The position numbers were made by a program, and so were the translations under genes. A stretch of 15,363 nucleotides of DNA. Source: Zwartia sp. GTDB taxonomy: Bacteria > Pseudomonadota > Gammaproteobacteria > Burkholderiales > Burkholderiaceae_B. The notes beneath the pieces were generated by a model. That model was not told the DNA's origin, did no database searches, and saw nothing but the letters and a program-made list of their open reading frames with translations. Of the stretch, positions 14,816 through 15,363 are shown piece by piece. The stretch spans positions 1 to 15,363 of the forward strand of contig JAURZO010000191.1 of NCBI GenBank assembly GCA_030653405.1, read 5' to 3'. Position 1 is the stretch's first letter; each line of letters begins with the position of its first letter.

Positions 14816-15363
14816 ATACACCCCAAACCGCCAGCACCGTTTACATCGTTGACGATGATGAAGCCGTTCGGGACTCCTTGCGCTGGTTGCTCGAGGCCAA
14901 CAATTACCGCGTTCGCGCATTCCCAAGTGGTGAATCATTCTTGGCGGAGTACGACGAAAAGCGTCCTGGCGTGCTGATCGTTGACGTGCGGATGCCTGGC
15001 ATGAGCGGTCTGGAACTGCAAGAACAGTTGATCGCCCGTAAATCTGTCATGCCGATTGTGTTCATCACCGGTCATGGCGATGTGCCCATGGCGGTCTCGA
15101 CCATCAAAAAGGGAGCGATTGATTTTCTAGAAAAGCCCTTTGACGAAACAGATTTGCGTGAAATTGTTGGCCGTATGTTTGAGCAAGCCAATGAGCGGTT
15201 GTCACAAGCTCAGGCACAACGCGAACACGATGCCATGCTGGCACGCCTGACCGCGCGTGAGCAACAAGTGCTGGAGCGTATTGTTGCGGGTCGACTCAAC
15301 AAGCAAATCGCAGATGATCTAGGGATCAGCATCAAAACCGTTGAGGCACACCGTGCCAACATC
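14812..15363 (+). CDS. Two-component response regulator, FixJ/NarL type with LuxR-like HTH, C-terminus cut by the window edge
   Basis: This is a DNA-binding transcription regulator and the presumed partner of the upstream kinase. 184 codons are visible to the window end, about 25 short of the usual ~205-215. The receiver domain (residues ~8-125) has acidic D14-D16 (YIVDDDEAV), phospho-acceptor D58 (LIVDVRMPGMSG), T86 (FITGHGD) and K108 (FLEKPF). A helical, Gln/Ala-rich linker (~122-142) follows. The LuxR-type helix-turn-helix begins at ~145 (LTAREQQVLERIVAG) and the recognition-helix region IKTVEAHRANI reaches the edge. The start ATG overlaps the kinase stop (ATGA), with GAGGAG 7 bases upstream, implying translational coupling. 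Its targets are unknown; the shared divergent region makes the PDH operon and its own operon candidates. Confidence 0.95.
   Translation, partial: MNTPQTASTVYIVDDDEAVRDSLRWLLEANNYRVRAFPSGESFLAEYDEKRPGVLIVDVRMPGMSGLELQEQLIARKSVMPIVFITGHGDVPMAVSTIKKGAIDFLEKPFDETDLREIVGRMFEQANERLSQAQAQREHDAMLARLTAREQQVLERIVAGRLNKQIADDLGISIKTVEAHRANI

Overview
The window looks like core chromosome of a betaproteobacterium, most likely Burkholderiales and plausibly Alcaligenaceae. The base composition is moderate. A three-gene pyruvate dehydrogenase (PDH) operon aceE-aceF-lpdA encodes a homodimeric-type E1 and an E3 that carries its own lipoyl domain. A large single-chain PurL is present, as is a TRAP transporter with fused membrane subunits. 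The family assignments are firm. The taxon is inferred from gene style and layout, not from a database search.

Layout, left to right. (1) Positions 1-3716, minus strand: purL, starting at GTG and running off the left edge inside its glutaminase domain. (2) 3717-3841: a divergent promoter region. (3) 3842-6781, plus strand: a two-gene TRAP transporter operon, with a Tat-type solute-binding protein (dctP), a hairpin in the gap, then one dctQ-dctM fusion. (4) 6785-6917: a convergent gap with a strong bidirectional terminator and a small degenerate tandem repeat that runs over the lpdA stop codon. (5) 12862-6918, minus strand: aceE, aceF, lpdA, tightly spaced. (6) 12863-13060: a divergent control region with a good sigma-70 promoter for aceE and two abutting palindromes. 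(7) 13061 to the right edge, plus strand: a membrane-anchored double-PAS histidine kinase overlapping by 4 nt a FixJ/NarL-type response regulator that is cut by the window end.

How the parts work together. The PDH operon encodes all three catalytic components that convert pyruvate to acetyl-CoA. The kinase/regulator pair shares its control region, so it is a reasonable candidate regulator of PDH, of itself, or of both; the sequence does not prove this. The TRAP system imports an unidentified, probably carboxylate, substrate. purL is de novo purine synthesis and is unrelated apart from sharing the divergent gap with dctP.

I see no CRISPR array, insertion sequence, prophage, tRNA or rRNA, and no clearly new biological system. 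Every gap is under 200 bases. The points most worth a second look are the PDH/two-component control region with its palindromes, the hairpin between dctP and dctQM, the near-duplicate lipoyl domains of aceF and lpdA, a rare-codon island in the kinase, and the tandem repeat at the lpdA stop.
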